Assembly (NCBI GenBank): GCA_023145485.1
Contig: JAGLDT010000301.1
Span: forward strand, 1-7,444
Direction: 5' to 3'
Length of the DNA stretch: 7,444 bases
Origin: Cocleimonas sp.
GTDB lineage: Bacteria; Pseudomonadota; Gammaproteobacteria; Thiotrichales; Thiotrichaceae
Position 1 is the first letter of the stretch, and the number at the start of each line of letters is the position of its first letter. Shown in pieces: positions 6,748 to 7,444 of this stretch. The position numbers and the translations under genes are program-made. The notes under the pieces are model-generated. The model had not been told where the DNA came from. It saw nothing but the letters and a program-made list of their open reading frames with translations, and searched no databases.

Positions 6748-6870
6748 GTAGGTTAGGTTAGCTTATTGAGTGTAGCCAAACAACCCAACTCTTTAGTTTT
6801 GAAATAGTTTATTTCTTGCAAATTTGTTGGGTTACGTTTTTTTCGAGCAAAAAAATCTAACCCAACCTAC
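6748..6870. repeat. Palindromic intergenic repeat of GTTGGGTTA units
   Basis: A 123-bp element nearly fills the nirB-nirD spacer. Outer arms GTAGGTTAGGTTAG (6748-6761) and CTAACCCAACCTAC (6857-6870) are inverted repeats matching at 13 of 14 positions. Inner arms AACCCAAC (6782-6789) and GTTGGGTT (6826-6833) are perfect inverted copies of the same core. The element is therefore two facing hairpin units, of 42 and 45 bp, around a 36-bp AT-rich centre. Similar GTAGGTTGGGTTA-type palindromes are, from general knowledge, dispersed in many bacterial genomes, so this may be a small non-autonomous mobile or REP-like element. No coding capacity or clear target-site duplication is seen. Confidence 0.6.
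6826..6866 (-). other. Strong hairpin just downstream of nirB
   Basis: Within the repeat, GTTGGGTTA (6826-6834) pairs perfectly with TAACCCAAC (6858-6866). After a 2-by-2 mismatch, seven T (6837-6843) pair with seven A (6849-6855) around the loop CGAGC. In the transcript this 16-bp stem begins 17 bases after the nirB stop codon. It could stabilise nirB mRNA, attenuate read-through into nirD, or mark processing. It is not followed by a T-run on the minus strand, so full termination is not expected. Confidence 0.5.
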
Positions 6871-6883
6871 AAAATACTAGAAT

Positions 6884-7444
6884 TTAAACAGTGACTTTAA
6901 TCGTTTGGAATTCATGCGCATTTTCACCTTCTGCGGCTGCTTTCCAAGGGTCAATTTGTGCATGCTTTTGTGATACTAAGAAACGTTCATGCAGGACTTT
7001 ACGCTGCGCTTCATCTTCTAATATATCTTTAACTTTCTGCAAACCAACACGCTCAATCCAAGGCGCTGTGCGCTCTAGGTAGATTGCATCTTCACGATAA
7101 AGCTGACAATACGCGCCTGTCCACTCAATCACTTCATCTTCCGTTGTCACTTTAGTCAGGAAGTCGGTAACACGTACTTTAATACCGCCATTACCAGCAA
7201 TATGAAGTTCATAACCTGAATCAACACAAACTACACCAATATCTTTAATCGTCGCTTCAGCACAGTTACGCGGGCAACCTGATACCGCTAGCTTAAATTT
7301 ATGTGGCATCCAAGAACCCCAAGTGAGTTCTTCTAATTTAACGCCCAAGCGAGTGGAATTTTGTGTTCCCATACGACACCAATTATCACCAATACAAGTT
7401 TTTACGGTACGCATCGCTTTACCGTAAGCATGTCCTGAGACAAA
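6884..7444 (-). CDS. nirB: Nitrite reductase large subunit NirB, C-terminal part
   Basis: The 3' portion of the large subunit of NAD(P)H-dependent nitrite reductase; about 186 codons are in the window, and the frame stays open past the right edge (FVSGHAYGKA precedes MRTVKT). This part is the C-terminal half of the sirohaem/[4Fe-4S] domain. The four cluster and sirohaem cysteines are visible as CIGDNWC (C-X5-C) and GCPRNC (C-X3-C), with family words KFKLAVSGCPRNCAEA and GGIKVRVTDFL. The usual NirB tail follows (TAPWIERVG, LHERFLVSQ, DPWK). The N-terminal FAD and NAD-binding region lies outside the window. The complete protein would reduce nitrite to ammonium in the cytoplasm with NirD, encoded 154 bp downstream on the same strand. 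Its promoter and the control by nitrate or nitrite are beyond the window. Confidence 0.96.
   Translation of the reverse strand, partial: FVSGHAYGKAMRTVKTCIGDNWCRMGTQNSTRLGVKLEELTWGSWMPHKFKLAVSGCPRNCAEATIKDIGVVCVDSGYELHIAGNGGIKVRVTDFLTKVTTEDEVIEWTGAYCQLYREDAIYLERTAPWIERVGLQKVKDILEDEAQRKVLHERFLVSQKHAQIDPWKAAAEGENAHEFQTIKVTV

Overview
The window comes from a moderately AT-rich bacterium, and its gene content points to a gammaproteobacterium. The evidence is an OmpR-type two-component pair, an assimilatory-type NirBD nitrite reductase, and a DsrC/TusE-family sulfur-relay protein. A sulfur-oxidising lineage of the Thiotrichales kind is plausible, but this is inference and the sequence cannot fix the taxon. 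No rRNA, tRNA, CRISPR array or complete transposon is visible.

Layout. Positions 31-717 and 792-2213 on the plus strand encode a response regulator and its sensor histidine kinase. A 74-bp spacer with a perfect 8-bp inverted repeat separates them. Convergent with them, at 2265-4994 on the minus strand, is a 909-residue exported protein. It has a signal peptide, a lysine/arginine-rich linker, a Calx-beta-like segment, a long region resembling the alpha subunit of hydrazine synthase (HzsA), and one C-terminal c-type haem motif (CEGCH). A 209-bp divergent intergenic region follows, carrying two TGTG-N7-CACA dyads whose centres lie 32 bp apart. It leads into a plus-strand gene at 5204-5917 for a 237-residue protein that I do not recognise.

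From 6052 to the right edge, all genes lie on the minus strand and form a nitrite-assimilation unit in the order nirB (only its C-terminal part is in the window), nirD, then a DsrC/TusE-like gene. The last two are tightly coupled: the ribosome binding site of the DsrC-like gene overlaps the nirD stop codon. The 154-bp nirB-nirD spacer is filled by a palindromic repeat of about 123 bp built from GTTGGGTTA-type units, one half of which can fold into a strong hairpin.

How the genes fit together. NirB and NirD together reduce nitrite to ammonium with NAD(P)H, using sirohaem and a Rieske cluster. The DsrC-like protein ends in two cysteines with unusual spacing and may serve sulfur transfer or redox signalling linked to that enzyme. 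The HzsA-like cytochrome is probably periplasmic or surface-exposed. No hzsB or hzsC partner is present, so it should not be read as evidence of anammox. The most unusual items are this single-haem HzsA-like protein with a Calx-beta-like segment, the divergent control region beside it, the orphan 237-residue protein, and the variant DsrC tail in a nitrite reductase operon.
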